From the NCBI GenBank assembly GCA_021791145.1, contig JAJYXE010000007.1, positions 1 through 64,000 of the forward strand: a stretch of 64,000 bases of DNA. The letters run 5' to 3'. A program made the position numbers and the translations under genes. Source of the DNA: Actinomycetes bacterium. GTDB lineage: Bacteria > Actinomycetota > Acidimicrobiia > Acidimicrobiales > RAAP-2. Each line of letters starts with the position of its first letter. The first letter of the stretch is position 1. The notes beneath the pieces were generated by a model. It saw only the letters and a program-made list of their open reading frames with translations, ran no database searches and was not told where the DNA came from. Below, piece by piece: positions 50,897 to 57,909 of this stretch.

Positions 50897-52507
50897 CTAG
50901 CTCTTTCGCCGCGGGAAGAGCGGCTCGCCCTTCACCACCGGCAGACCGCCCGGGTACCCCCCCCATGCCGCGTCCGCGGGAACCCGCCGGTCTTGGGGCA
51001 CGCCGTCGAGGCCGATCCTCCTCCAGATCTCCGCGGCGGTGGCGGGCATCGCGGGGGATGCCAGCAGGCTGACGAGACGGAGTGCCTCGAGCGCGTCGCC
51101 GAGCACCGCGTCGACCCCAGGACCGGGCTCCGCCTTCCACGGCTCGGCCGCCTCCAGGGACGCGTTCGCCGCGCCGATCAGCCGCCAGGTGACCTCGAGG
51201 GCCTCATGTGGGGCGAGGCGCCGCCATGCGTCGGCAGCACTCGCCACCACCTCGCGCGCGACCTCCGCCAGGGCGCTGGCGGGGTCGGGTGCCGGGCCGA
51301 TCCCGCCGCACTTGGTCCCCACCACGGCCGCAACCCGTGCCACCAGATTGCCGAGGTTGTTGGCGAGATCCGCGTTGTACCTGGTCACCATGCCTTCGTA
51401 GGAGAAGTCGCCGTCCGTGCCGAACGGCACGTCGCGGAGCAGGTGGTACCGGGTCGCGTCGACTCCGAAGTCCGCGGTCAAGGACTGCGGGGCGATGTCG
51501 GTCAACCGCACAGGTCTCGCCGCATCGCCCTCGTCACCGCCGTCCCCCGCGCCGTCACCGCCGTCCCCCGCGCCGTCACCGCCGGCGCCGATGGTCTCCT
51601 GCTGCTTCACCAGCGTCTTCGAGAGCTTCTTCCCCCCGACGAGGAGCCATCCGTGCACGAAGAGGTGGGACGGGGGGTCGATCCCCGCCGCCATGCACAT
51701 CGCGGGCCACCACACGCAGTGGAAACGGATGATCTCCTTGCCCATCAGGTGGTGAACGGCCGGCCACCAATAACGCCACCGCCCCTCGTCGACGCCGTAG
51801 CCGATGGCGGTGAGGTAGTTGACGAGGGCGTCGTACCAGACGTAGAAGACGTGGTCCTCGTCCCATGGAACCGGCACGCCCCATCTGAGCGACGTCCGGG
51901 TGATGGAGATGTCCTTCAGGCCGCTCCTCACGAAGCTCACCGCCTCGTTGCGCTTGGTCGCCGGGCGGATCGCCTCCGGGTTGTCGTGGTACCACGCGAG
52001 GAGGCGCTCCTCGAACTTGGAGAGCGCAAAGAAGTAGTTGTCCTCCTCCATCTCGACGACCGGCCGCCCATGGACCGGGCAGTTCCCGTCCACGAGCTGC
52101 TCACTCGTGTAGTAGTCCTCGCACGACACGCAGTACAGGCCGCGGTAGGTGCCGAGCCGGATGAAGCCGTTGTCATAGATGCGCTGCAAGAAGGCCTGCA
52201 CGGCGTGACGGTGGCGGGGCTCGGTCGTGCGGATGAAGTCGTCGTTGGCGATGTCGAGGTCGCGCCATGCGCCGATGAAGCGCTGCACCACCGTGTCCGC
52301 CCACGCCTGGGGTGACATGCCGTGCTCCGCCGCCGCCTCCTCGACCTTCGCTCCGTGCTCGTCGGTGCCGGTGAGGAAGAGCACATCGTCGCCGCAGAGG
52401 CGGTGCCAGCGCGCGAGGGCGTCGGCGTTCACCGTCGTGTAGGCGTGACCGACGTGCGGTACGTCGTTGACGTAGTAGATCGGCGTCGTGACGTAGAAGG
52501 GGGGCAC
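50897..52507 (-). CDS. metG: Methionyl-tRNA synthetase
   Basis: 536 aa from the leaderless GTG 52507. Class I synthetase charging tRNA-Met: TTPIYYVNDVPHVGHAYTT contains HVGH (HIGH box), a zinc-knuckle region CVSCEDYYTSEQLVDGNCPVHG, FYVWYDALVNYLTA, and KKLSKT (KMSKS box). Directly after the KMSKS loop (about 308-335) is an inserted Gly/Asp repeat (GDGAGDGGDGAGDGGDEGD) encoded by a duplicated 21-bp unit. The anticodon-binding helices follow (NLGNLVARV, then WKAEPGPG). There is no C-terminal tRNA-binding domain, as in other actinobacterial forms. It leads the tatD-ksgA-ispE run. Confidence 0.96.
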   Translation of the reverse strand: MPPFYVTTPIYYVNDVPHVGHAYTTVNADALARWHRLCGDDVLFLTGTDEHGAKVEEAAAEHGMSPQAWADTVVQRFIGAWRDLDIANDDFIRTTEPRHRHAVQAFLQRIYDNGFIRLGTYRGLYCVSCEDYYTSEQLVDGNCPVHGRPVVEMEEDNYFFALSKFEERLLAWYHDNPEAIRPATKRNEAVSFVRSGLKDISITRTSLRWGVPVPWDEDHVFYVWYDALVNYLTAIGYGVDEGRWRYWWPAVHHLMGKEIIRFHCVWWPAMCMAAGIDPPSHLFVHGWLLVGGKKLSKTLVKQQETIGAGGDGAGDGGDGAGDGGDEGDAARPVRLTDIAPQSLTADFGVDATRYHLLRDVPFGTDGDFSYEGMVTRYNADLANNLGNLVARVAAVVGTKCGGIGPAPDPASALAEVAREVVASAADAWRRLAPHEALEVTWRLIGAANASLEAAEPWKAEPGPGVDAVLGDALEALRLVSLLASPAMPATAAEIWRRIGLDGVPQDRRVPADAAWGGYPGGLPVVKGEPLFPRRKS

Positions 52508-52514
52508 CGCCCGT

Positions 52515-52520
52515 AGAGTA
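52515..52520 (-). promoter_or_regulatory. -10 box TACTCT, leaderless start of metG
   Basis: On the minus strand TACTCT ends 7 bases before GTG 52507. It lies in the 19-base gap after rsmI. No T-box leader is possible in so short a gap. Confidence 0.5.
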
Positions 52521-52526
52521 CCGGCG

Positions 52527-53525
52527 TCAGCCTGGGTGACCGTTGCCGGGCGTCCGGTCGGCGCCTCGCGCCTCCGCGGCACGCGGCGCCCGAGCCGGCG
52601 CCGGTCGACCGCCGCTGCGGATCGCCAACGCCGCGCGGTACGCACGCCTCCGGCTCACCCCCAGCGCCCTCGCAGCGGTGTCGGCGGCGTCACGGACCGA
52701 GAGGCCCGCGGCGAGCGCCCCGGCGACCGCCCCGCTCAGCGTCGCGTCCGTTGGCTCGCGCTCGGCGGGCCGGCGCGTCGCCGAGCTCCTGGGCCCGGAT
52801 CCGTCGTACTCCTGCTCGCCGGCACCCGCTCGCTCGTCCTCGGCTCCGGCGACCACGACGACCACCTCGCCGCGCACCTGGCGCTGCGCGAAGCGCTCGG
52901 CCGCGGCCGACGCAGTCCCGCGCCAGACCTCCTCGTGCAGCTTCGTCAGCTCCCTGCACACCGCCAGCTGCCGACCCGGCGCGCGGGCCGCGAGATCGCC
53001 GAGCGTGGCCCCCAGCCGCTGCGGGGACTCGAGGATGACGGACGTGCGGGGCTCGCTCATGAGCGCATCGAGCCTTCGGCGCCGCGCCGCGCCCGCGCGC
53101 GGGAGGAAACCCTCGACGCAGAAGCGGTCGGTTGCCAGCCCGCTCACGACCAGCGCGGCGAGCACCGCGGAGGGGCCGGGAACGACCCTCACCTGCACGC
53201 CCGCGCGGGCCGCGGCTGCGACGAGCCGGGCGCCGGGGTCCGAGATCGCCGGCATGCCCGCATCGGTCACCACCGCCACCGTCTTGCCCCCGGCCAGGGC
53301 GGAGAGCAGCTCGGGGATCCGCGCTGGCTCGTTGTGGGCGTGGAGGGAGCGGAGCCTGCCCGCCGCCGGGATGCCCGCGGCACTGAGCAGCACTCGGGTC
53401 CGGCGGGTGTCCTCGCAGCACACGAGGTCTGCGGCGCGCAGGGTCTCGACGGCCCGTGGAGACAGGTCGCCAAGGTTGCCGATCGGCGAGGCGACGAGGA
53501 CGAGGCCTCCCACCGGAGTGCTCAC
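52527..53525 (-). CDS. rsmI: 16S rRNA (cytidine1402-2'-O)-methyltransferase
   Basis: 332 aa from GTG 53525, 7 bases downstream of the DUF192 stop. Tetrapyrrole-methylase fold: LVLVASPIGNLGDLSPRAVETLRAADLVCCEDTRRTRVLL, LHAHNEPARIPELLSAL, VVTDAGMPAISDPGARLV, VVPGPSAVLAALVVSGL and VCRELTKLHEEVWRG. It methylates the ribose of C1402 near the ribosomal P site. The last ~90 residues extend beyond the usual domain: a Gly/Glu linker, then GAVAGALAAGLSVRDAADTAARALGVSRRRAYRAAL, an HTH-like helix pair common in actinobacterial RsmI. Confidence 0.95.
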   Translation of the reverse strand: MSTPVGGLVLVASPIGNLGDLSPRAVETLRAADLVCCEDTRRTRVLLSAAGIPAAGRLRSLHAHNEPARIPELLSALAGGKTVAVVTDAGMPAISDPGARLVAAAARAGVQVRVVPGPSAVLAALVVSGLATDRFCVEGFLPRAGAARRRRLDALMSEPRTSVILESPQRLGATLGDLAARAPGRQLAVCRELTKLHEEVWRGTASAAAERFAQRQVRGEVVVVVAGAEDERAGAGEQEYDGSGPRSSATRRPAEREPTDATLSGAVAGALAAGLSVRDAADTAARALGVSRRRAYRAALAIRSGGRPAPARAPRAAEARGADRTPGNGHPG

Positions 53526-53532
53526 CGGCGGC

Positions 53533-53874
53533 TCACGAGGTCTCGCGGACCTCGATCTGGTCCCCTGGTCGCAGCCGCCACCGCTCGAACGCGCCTGCCT
53601 GCGCGGCGAGCATGTGGGTGGCGCCGCGCCTGGGGAGCGCGACGCTCCACGTGCGCACCTTGGTGGTCGACACCACCCGGAGCTCTCTGTCCAAGAAGGC
53701 GACGTCGAGGGCGAACCGCATCCCCGCGGTGTGCACCGCCCGCGTGCGCATGAGCAGGAGCGCGCCGTCGTAGCGAGGCCGGCCCAACAACCCTCGTGCA
53801 CGGTCGACGAGGGTCTCGGCCACCTCGCCTGAGGCCAGGACGTCGCCGCCGCGCAGGAGCCAGACGGTCCGCAT
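53533..53874 (-). CDS. DUF192 protein
   Basis: 113 aa from ATG 53874. The whole protein is one DUF192 domain: VAETLVDRARGLLGRPRYDGALLLMRTRAVHTAGMRFALDVAFLDRELRVV, then RGATHMLAAQAGAFERWRLRPGDQIEV. The signature runs from GLLGR to the TAGMRFALDVAFL strand. Function is unknown; many members are exported but this one has no signal. A TAGTTT (minus strand, 53884-53889) nine bases upstream may be its -10, so rsmI could be expressed from it. Confidence 0.9.
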   Translation of the reverse strand: MRTVWLLRGGDVLASGEVAETLVDRARGLLGRPRYDGALLLMRTRAVHTAGMRFALDVAFLDRELRVVSTTKVRTWSVALPRRGATHMLAAQAGAFERWRLRPGDQIEVRETS

Positions 53875-53902
53875 GCGTGGCAGAAACTACTCCGAGCTGC
53901 GC

Positions 53903-53908
53903 TAGGGT
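53903..53908 (+). promoter_or_regulatory. -10 box TAGGGT, leaderless start of the bL37 gene
   Basis: TAGGGT ends 8 bases before GTG 53917, identical in sequence and spacing to the box before ATG 42926. Confidence 0.5.
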
Positions 53909-53916
53909 CCTCTGCC

Positions 53917-54000
53917 GTGTCGAAGCGGACGGTGAAGCGCAAGCTGCGTCGGAAGAAGAAGGCGAACCACGGGAAGAAGCCCAACTGCGGTCGCGGCTGA
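53917..54000 (+). CDS. Large ribosomal protein bL37
   Basis: 27 aa from GTG 53917: MSKRTVKRKLRRKKKANHGK, then KPNCGRG. It matches the pattern of the ~24-residue mycobacterial 50S protein bL37 (basic run, then ANHGKxPN). It binds 23S rRNA near the peptidyl-transferase region in published mycobacterial ribosome structures. It is too short for ordinary gene finding. The gap to the GDPD gene (54001-54075) contains a short repeat of cggctgaccgcg and no gene. Confidence 0.85.
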   Translation: MSKRTVKRKLRRKKKANHGKKPNCGRG

Positions 54001-54075
54001 CCGCGCACTGCCGTCACGGCTGACCGCGGCCGCCCCCATCGCAAGGTCCTGCTCCCGCTCCCCCGCCCGGCCTCC

Positions 54076-55008
54076 TCAGCTCCCCGAGTCCCGTTCCTCG
54101 GCTCTCCGGCTCGCGCCCTTGGGCGCGCCCGTTTCGCCGAGCCCCGGCCATGCGACGCCGAGCTCGCCGAGGACGCGGGTGAGCATGGTCGGCAGGTCGG
54201 TGATGATCCCGTCGACCCCCAGCTCGACGAGCCGCCGCATCCTCGCCTCGTCGTTGACCGTCCACACGTGGAGCGCCAGACCCGCCGCGTGCGCGGCATC
54301 CACGAACCGCTCGTCCACCACCGTCCACTCCCCGTACGTCTCCGGCACCTGGAACGCCACCGGGCGGGAGACGGGGGGAGCCGCGACGGGCGGCGGCGGC
54401 TCGCCCGCCTGCACGGCCCGCCAGAATTCGACCGTCGCGGGCGTCCCTGCCGACCTCGGCACCTCGGGCGCCGCGGCGGCGAAGCGCGCGAGAGCCCGGT
54501 CGAGGAACGACGCCACGATGACGTCGTCACGCCGGCCGTACTCTGCGAGCAGGCACGCCAGCGTCTCCTCGTAGGGATGGACCTCGGGTGCGGTCTGCTT
54601 CACGTCGAGGTTGAGGACGACACCGGGGAACTGCTCGAGCACCTCGCGCAGCGTCGCGATCCGGAAGTCGGCGTCCTCGGGCGCGCGCCCCCTGAAGGCG
54701 TACTCGGCGGGGTCGCGGCCTCGGGTGGCGTCGGCGCCGGGGACGAACCAGTACGCATTGTCGAGCGTCCGGAGCTCGGCGAGGGTCATTGAAGCGATCG
54801 CCCCGGTGCCGTCGGTGGTGCGGTCGACGGTCTCGTCGTGGCAGACCACGAGCTCACCGTCGGCGGTCGCGTGCACGTCGAGCTCGATGCCGGTCGCGCC
54901 GGCCCGCAGCGCCGAGCGGATCGCGTACAGCGTGGACGAGGGTGCTTCCCACGCTCCTCCCTGGTGCGCGTAGCCCAGGACGCGGCGCGCCAGCCAGGGG
55001 TTGGTCAC
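54076..55008 (-). CDS. Glycerophosphodiester phosphodiesterase-family protein
   Basis: 310 aa from GTG 55008 (GTGA overlap with the VOC gene). TIM-barrel GDPD domain: GYAHQGGAWEAPSSTLYAIRSALRAGATGIELDVHATADGELVVCHDETVDRTTDGTG contains the ExD metal pair (IELDVH) and the second His (CHDE). Further landmarks are VVLNLDVK and HVWTVNDEARMRRLVELGVDGIITDLP. The usual first catalytic HR is HQ here and the usual PENT is PSST, so activity on glycerophosphodiesters is uncertain. There is no signal peptide. Confidence 0.88.
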   Translation of the reverse strand: MTNPWLARRVLGYAHQGGAWEAPSSTLYAIRSALRAGATGIELDVHATADGELVVCHDETVDRTTDGTGAIASMTLAELRTLDNAYWFVPGADATRGRDPAEYAFRGRAPEDADFRIATLREVLEQFPGVVLNLDVKQTAPEVHPYEETLACLLAEYGRRDDVIVASFLDRALARFAAAAPEVPRSAGTPATVEFWRAVQAGEPPPPVAAPPVSRPVAFQVPETYGEWTVVDERFVDAAHAAGLALHVWTVNDEARMRRLVELGVDGIITDLPTMLTRVLGELGVAWPGLGETGAPKGASRRAEERDSGS

Positions 55009-55478
55009 AGCCGCAGCGGCTTGACCGCGCTCATCACGAGGCCGGGGTCCGCGCGCCAGTCCGCCTTCGGAACGTCGACGTAGAGCTCGAGCTCGTTGCC
55101 GTCGGGGTCGAGGATGTAGAGGCTGTGGCTCACGGTGTGGTCGCTGGCCCCGGTCACCGTGACCCCCGCCTCTTGGAGCCGCTCGAGCGCGTCGCGCAGC
55201 TCGTCGTCGGTGTCCCCCACCTTGAGTCCGATGTGGTAGAGGCCGACGCGGTGGCCCCGGGGCTGGGGCTGCGCGTCCTCCCCCACCTCGATGAGGAGGA
55301 GCTCGTGATGGGTCCTCTTCGACGCCGAGGAGAATGCCGCGGCCGGGAACCGGAGGCCCGCCTCGCCTGCAGGTGCGTTCGGAATCTGACGAAACCCCAG
55401 CACATCGCGGTAGAAGGCCGCCGACCGCTCGAGGTTGCGCACGTAGAGAACGACGTGGCCGAGGTCCTTGATCTCCAT
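55005..55478 (-). CDS. VOC-family dioxygenase-like protein
   Basis: 157 aa from ATG 55478. A single vicinal-oxygen-chelate domain of the catechol-2,3-dioxygenase type: MEIKDLGHVVLYVRNLERSAAFYRDVLGF, LLLIEVGEDAQPQP, GLYHIGLKVGDTDDELRDAL and ILDPDGNELELYVD. The His-His-Glu metal triad (GHVVLYV, LYHIGL, ELELY) is intact. It may be a ring-cleaving dioxygenase or a glyoxalase-like enzyme; the substrate is unknown. It is co-translated with the GDPD-like gene and divergent from the unknown gene at 55594. Confidence 0.88.
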   Translation of the reverse strand: MEIKDLGHVVLYVRNLERSAAFYRDVLGFRQIPNAPAGEAGLRFPAAAFSSASKRTHHELLLIEVGEDAQPQPRGHRVGLYHIGLKVGDTDDELRDALERLQEAGVTVTGASDHTVSHSLYILDPDGNELELYVDVPKADWRADPGLVMSAVKPLRL

Positions 55479-55486
55479 GTGCTCCG

Positions 55487-55492
55487 AGGATA
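55487..55492 (-). promoter_or_regulatory. -10 box TATCCT upstream of the VOC gene
   Basis: On the minus strand TATCCT ends 8 bases before ATG 55478. Confidence 0.45.
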
Positions 55493-55577
55493 CGCACGCC
55501 GAAAGGTCCACGGAACCGTCGGCGCAACGCCAGCTGCGCCGACGCCGGGCCCCGTCTCCGGCTCGCTGCGCCGCCGG

Positions 55578-55583
55578 TAGCCT
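55578..55583 (+). promoter_or_regulatory. -10 box TAGCCT upstream of GTG 55594
   Basis: TAGCCT ends 10 bases before the predicted GTG start of the unknown gene. Confidence 0.35.
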
Positions 55584-55593
55584 CGAGCGCGCC

Positions 55594-56220
55594 GTGCTCG
55601 ACCACCTCCTCGTCGACTTCATCGCCGCCGTGCAGGACTCCTTCGACCGGGCCCTCCTCGAGCGCCAGGCGGTCGAGGAGCGCTTCCAGGTCGACGTCTT
55701 CCTCGGGGACGTGTCCTTCGAGACCAGCTACAGCCTGCCCGGCGAGGGCCAGCCCCCGCGCGTACTCGTCGACCTCTCGATCGACTGGCCGACCTGGAGC
55801 CAGACCGCGTACCGGAGCTGGTCGCTCGGCGAGCCGGCCGAGATGCCCGAGGCCGTCCTCGAGGTGTCCATGCGCGTCCAGCGCCTGGCCGAGGCGCCGT
55901 CCGCCGAGCGCGTGCTCGCCGTGCTGCCCGTGACGAGCCCGGTGATCGGACAGGATCCGCTGGTGCGGACGGGGACCACCCTCGAGGAGGTGCACGCAGA
56001 CCCCGACGGCGATGAGCCTGACGACGGCGAGCCTGCGATCCGCTGGGCGATCGAGGGGAGCTACGAGGGCTCGATCCGCTTCGAAGAGGCCCAGCTCGAG
56101 GACCCCGAGCTGCTCGTGCCGATCGCCGATGCCCTCACCGGTTGGGTCTCCTCGACGCTCGTCCGCCTGGCCGACCTCCCGCTCACCTACCATCCGCCGG
56201 ACCCTGCCGACGCGACGTGA
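55594..56220 (+). CDS. Conserved-looking acidic protein of unknown function
   Basis: 208 aa from GTG 55594. I recognise no domain. It is acidic, with no signal peptide, membrane helix or metal motif. It starts VLDHLLVDFIAAVQDSFDRALLERQAVEERFQVDVFLGDVSFETSYSLPG, then alternates strands (RVLVDLSIDWPTWSQTAYRSW, AVLEVSMRVQRLA) and ends with RFEEAQLEDPELLVPIADALTGWVSSTLVRLADL. The pattern suggests a compact alpha/beta domain. Its stop overlaps a lipoprotein gene (GTGA), so the two are co-translated. Confidence 0.7.
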   Translation: MLDHLLVDFIAAVQDSFDRALLERQAVEERFQVDVFLGDVSFETSYSLPGEGQPPRVLVDLSIDWPTWSQTAYRSWSLGEPAEMPEAVLEVSMRVQRLAEAPSAERVLAVLPVTSPVIGQDPLVRTGTTLEEVHADPDGDEPDDGEPAIRWAIEGSYEGSIRFEEAQLEDPELLVPIADALTGWVSSTLVRLADLPLTYHPPDPADAT

Positions 56221-56741
56221 CCCGCGTCCGTCGCCATCTCGTCGGCGCGGCGGCGCTCGCTCTGTGCGGTCTCCTCCTCGGCGCGTGCGCCGACGCGATC
56301 ACAGCCAGCTCGTTCACCGTGACTCCGACCACGGTGAGGGGCGTGACACTCTCGACCGAGCGCTCGCCCGCCGGGCGGATCCTGGCGACGCCGTCGGGCC
56401 GTACCCTTTACGACTTCACGCCCGACACTCCGACACAGAGCCGGTGCACGAAGGGGCTCTGCGTCCGGCTGTGGCCGCCGCTCCTCACGACGACCACCTC
56501 ACCAGCGCTCGGGAGAGGGCTCCAACGCTCCCTCGTCGGGACCGTCCGGCGCCCCGACGGCCGGCTCCAGGTCACCTACGGCGGCCATCCCCTCTACACC
56601 TGGATCGGTGACACCACGCCGGGGATGATCACCGGTCAAGCCCTGCTCAACGTCGGGGGCTACTGGTACGTGGTCAAGCCCACAGGGCGCCAGGTCACGA
56701 CGCCGTTCAGGGTCACACGGACAGCGATCCACCGCCCGTGA
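56217..56741 (+). CDS. Lipoprotein with COG4315-type repeats
   Basis: 174 aa from GTG 56217. Signal and lipobox: RRHLVGAAALALCGLLLGAC, with Cys at about 24. The mature protein has two copies of the secreted repeat of COG4315/PF03640: RILATPSGRTLYDFTPDTPTQSRCTKGLCVRLWPPLL and GRLQVTYGGHPLYTWIGDTTPGMITGQALLNVGGYWYVV. The family is exported and its role is unknown; some members sit beside redox or copper genes. It is coupled to the unknown protein upstream. Confidence 0.88.
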   Translation: MTRVRRHLVGAAALALCGLLLGACADAITASSFTVTPTTVRGVTLSTERSPAGRILATPSGRTLYDFTPDTPTQSRCTKGLCVRLWPPLLTTTTSPALGRGLQRSLVGTVRRPDGRLQVTYGGHPLYTWIGDTTPGMITGQALLNVGGYWYVVKPTGRQVTTPFRVTRTAIHRP

Positions 56742-56788
56742 GCGCCGGCGGCAGGTGCTCGTGGCACCGGACCGTCCGCGTGCCGGGC

Positions 56789-57772
56789 TCAGCATGCGTG
56801 GTCGTTGTCGACCGTGCCCGTCCACTGGGTGAGGACGACCGTGCCGGCGGTGAAGGACGCCAGCGAGCAGTTCGCCTTCGCAGCTGTGAGGCTCGAGGCG
56901 CCGGGGATCCAGTCGGGCAGGCCGTCGAGGGAGCCCGATGCGCTGGTCGTCGAGCCGGCGATCTGCGACCATTGGCTCGCCGTCGAGTAGACGCCCACCG
57001 ACCCGATCGAGGCGCCCTTCAGCGCCGCCACCATTCCCTGGAGGTCGGCCACGTTCATCGCGATCCCGGCCGTCCCGCTCTGCCAGGAGTTCGACGTCTC
57101 GACGTCGAACCACCACGGGTAGCTCGAGGGCTCCCTTGTCACGGAGACCGGAGGCGACTGTGCGTCGATCGCCGACGCCGCGGCGGACAGCCACTGCAGG
57201 TCCTGGGCGGCCCGCTCGTCGCCGTACTCCCACGCGCACGCATCCGAGTCCGCGCCGACCGTGTACGTCCGGCCGCGAGAGGTGACCATCGTCGTCGTGC
57301 ACGGCCCATAGGGGGTTGTCCCCGACGTCGGCCAGTCGGCGACCGGGGTCCGGCCCGAGAAGTTCCCCGGGTCGCCCGTGTTGACGTACACCGAGGCCTT
57401 GGGCTGGCCTGTCGTGCTCGCGCTCCCCGTCGACTTCGCGACCGCCCAGTAGAGCTCGCTCTGAGCGTAGTTGGGGTAGGTGGACGAGGGCCCGAAGCAC
57501 GGGTTGAGGTCGTTCGCCAAGCCGTCGTTGAGGCCGACGATGCCGAACGCCGGGGCGCTCGGGAGCGTCTTGGCGCACTGCGGGTACGACACGTCGTTGC
57601 CCGCTTTCGCTGTCACAGCTGTCCCTCCGCCTCCGCCTCCACGACCGTGCGGACCGGGTACGCGAGGCGCCGCCGAGGCCGGGCCGCCGGCGCCGGCCAG
57701 GACGAGGCCGAGCGCGCCGAGGACCGCGCAGAGACCGCGCCCGAGCCGACGAGCCAACGCCGCGTCCACCAT
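56789..57772 (-). CDS. Secreted protein, possible glycoside-hydrolase (GH25/DUF1906-like) barrel
   Basis: 327 aa from ATG 57772 (GTG 57769 fits the AGGAGG spacing equally). The signal peptide is RRLGRGLCAVLGALGLVLAGAGGPASA, then a Gly-rich linker. The mature domain starts GNDVSYPQCAKTLPSAPAFGIVGLNDGLANDLNPCF, continues SVYVNTGDPGNFSG, WWFDVETSNSWQSGTAGIAMNVADLQGMVAALKGASIGSVGVYSTASQW, and ends VVLTQWTGTVDNDHAC. The ordered strands (FGIVG, VYVNT, WWFDVE, VGVYS, VLTQW) resemble a TIM barrel of lysozyme-like enzymes, with Asp/Glu in FDVE. Several Cys may pair. Function is unproven. Confidence 0.75.
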   Translation of the reverse strand: MVDAALARRLGRGLCAVLGALGLVLAGAGGPASAAPRVPGPHGRGGGGGGTAVTAKAGNDVSYPQCAKTLPSAPAFGIVGLNDGLANDLNPCFGPSSTYPNYAQSELYWAVAKSTGSASTTGQPKASVYVNTGDPGNFSGRTPVADWPTSGTTPYGPCTTTMVTSRGRTYTVGADSDACAWEYGDERAAQDLQWLSAAASAIDAQSPPVSVTREPSSYPWWFDVETSNSWQSGTAGIAMNVADLQGMVAALKGASIGSVGVYSTASQWSQIAGSTTSASGSLDGLPDWIPGASSLTAAKANCSLASFTAGTVVLTQWTGTVDNDHAC

Positions 57773-57909
57773 GACCCCTCCTCGGTCCCTGACCGTGCCG
57801 GCACGGAGCGCGCGGCTATCGATCGCCGGGGGCGAAGCGTAGCTCGCGCAGAAGAGCCGCCGGGTGGACGCGCGCGCCGCAGGCGTGCCGTGCTCCTCGA
57901 CCGCGCTCC

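Noticed and set aside
52508..52526. T-box or other riboswitch upstream of metG
   Set aside because: Only 19 bases separate metG from rsmI and the start appears leaderless, so there is no room for a leader RNA.
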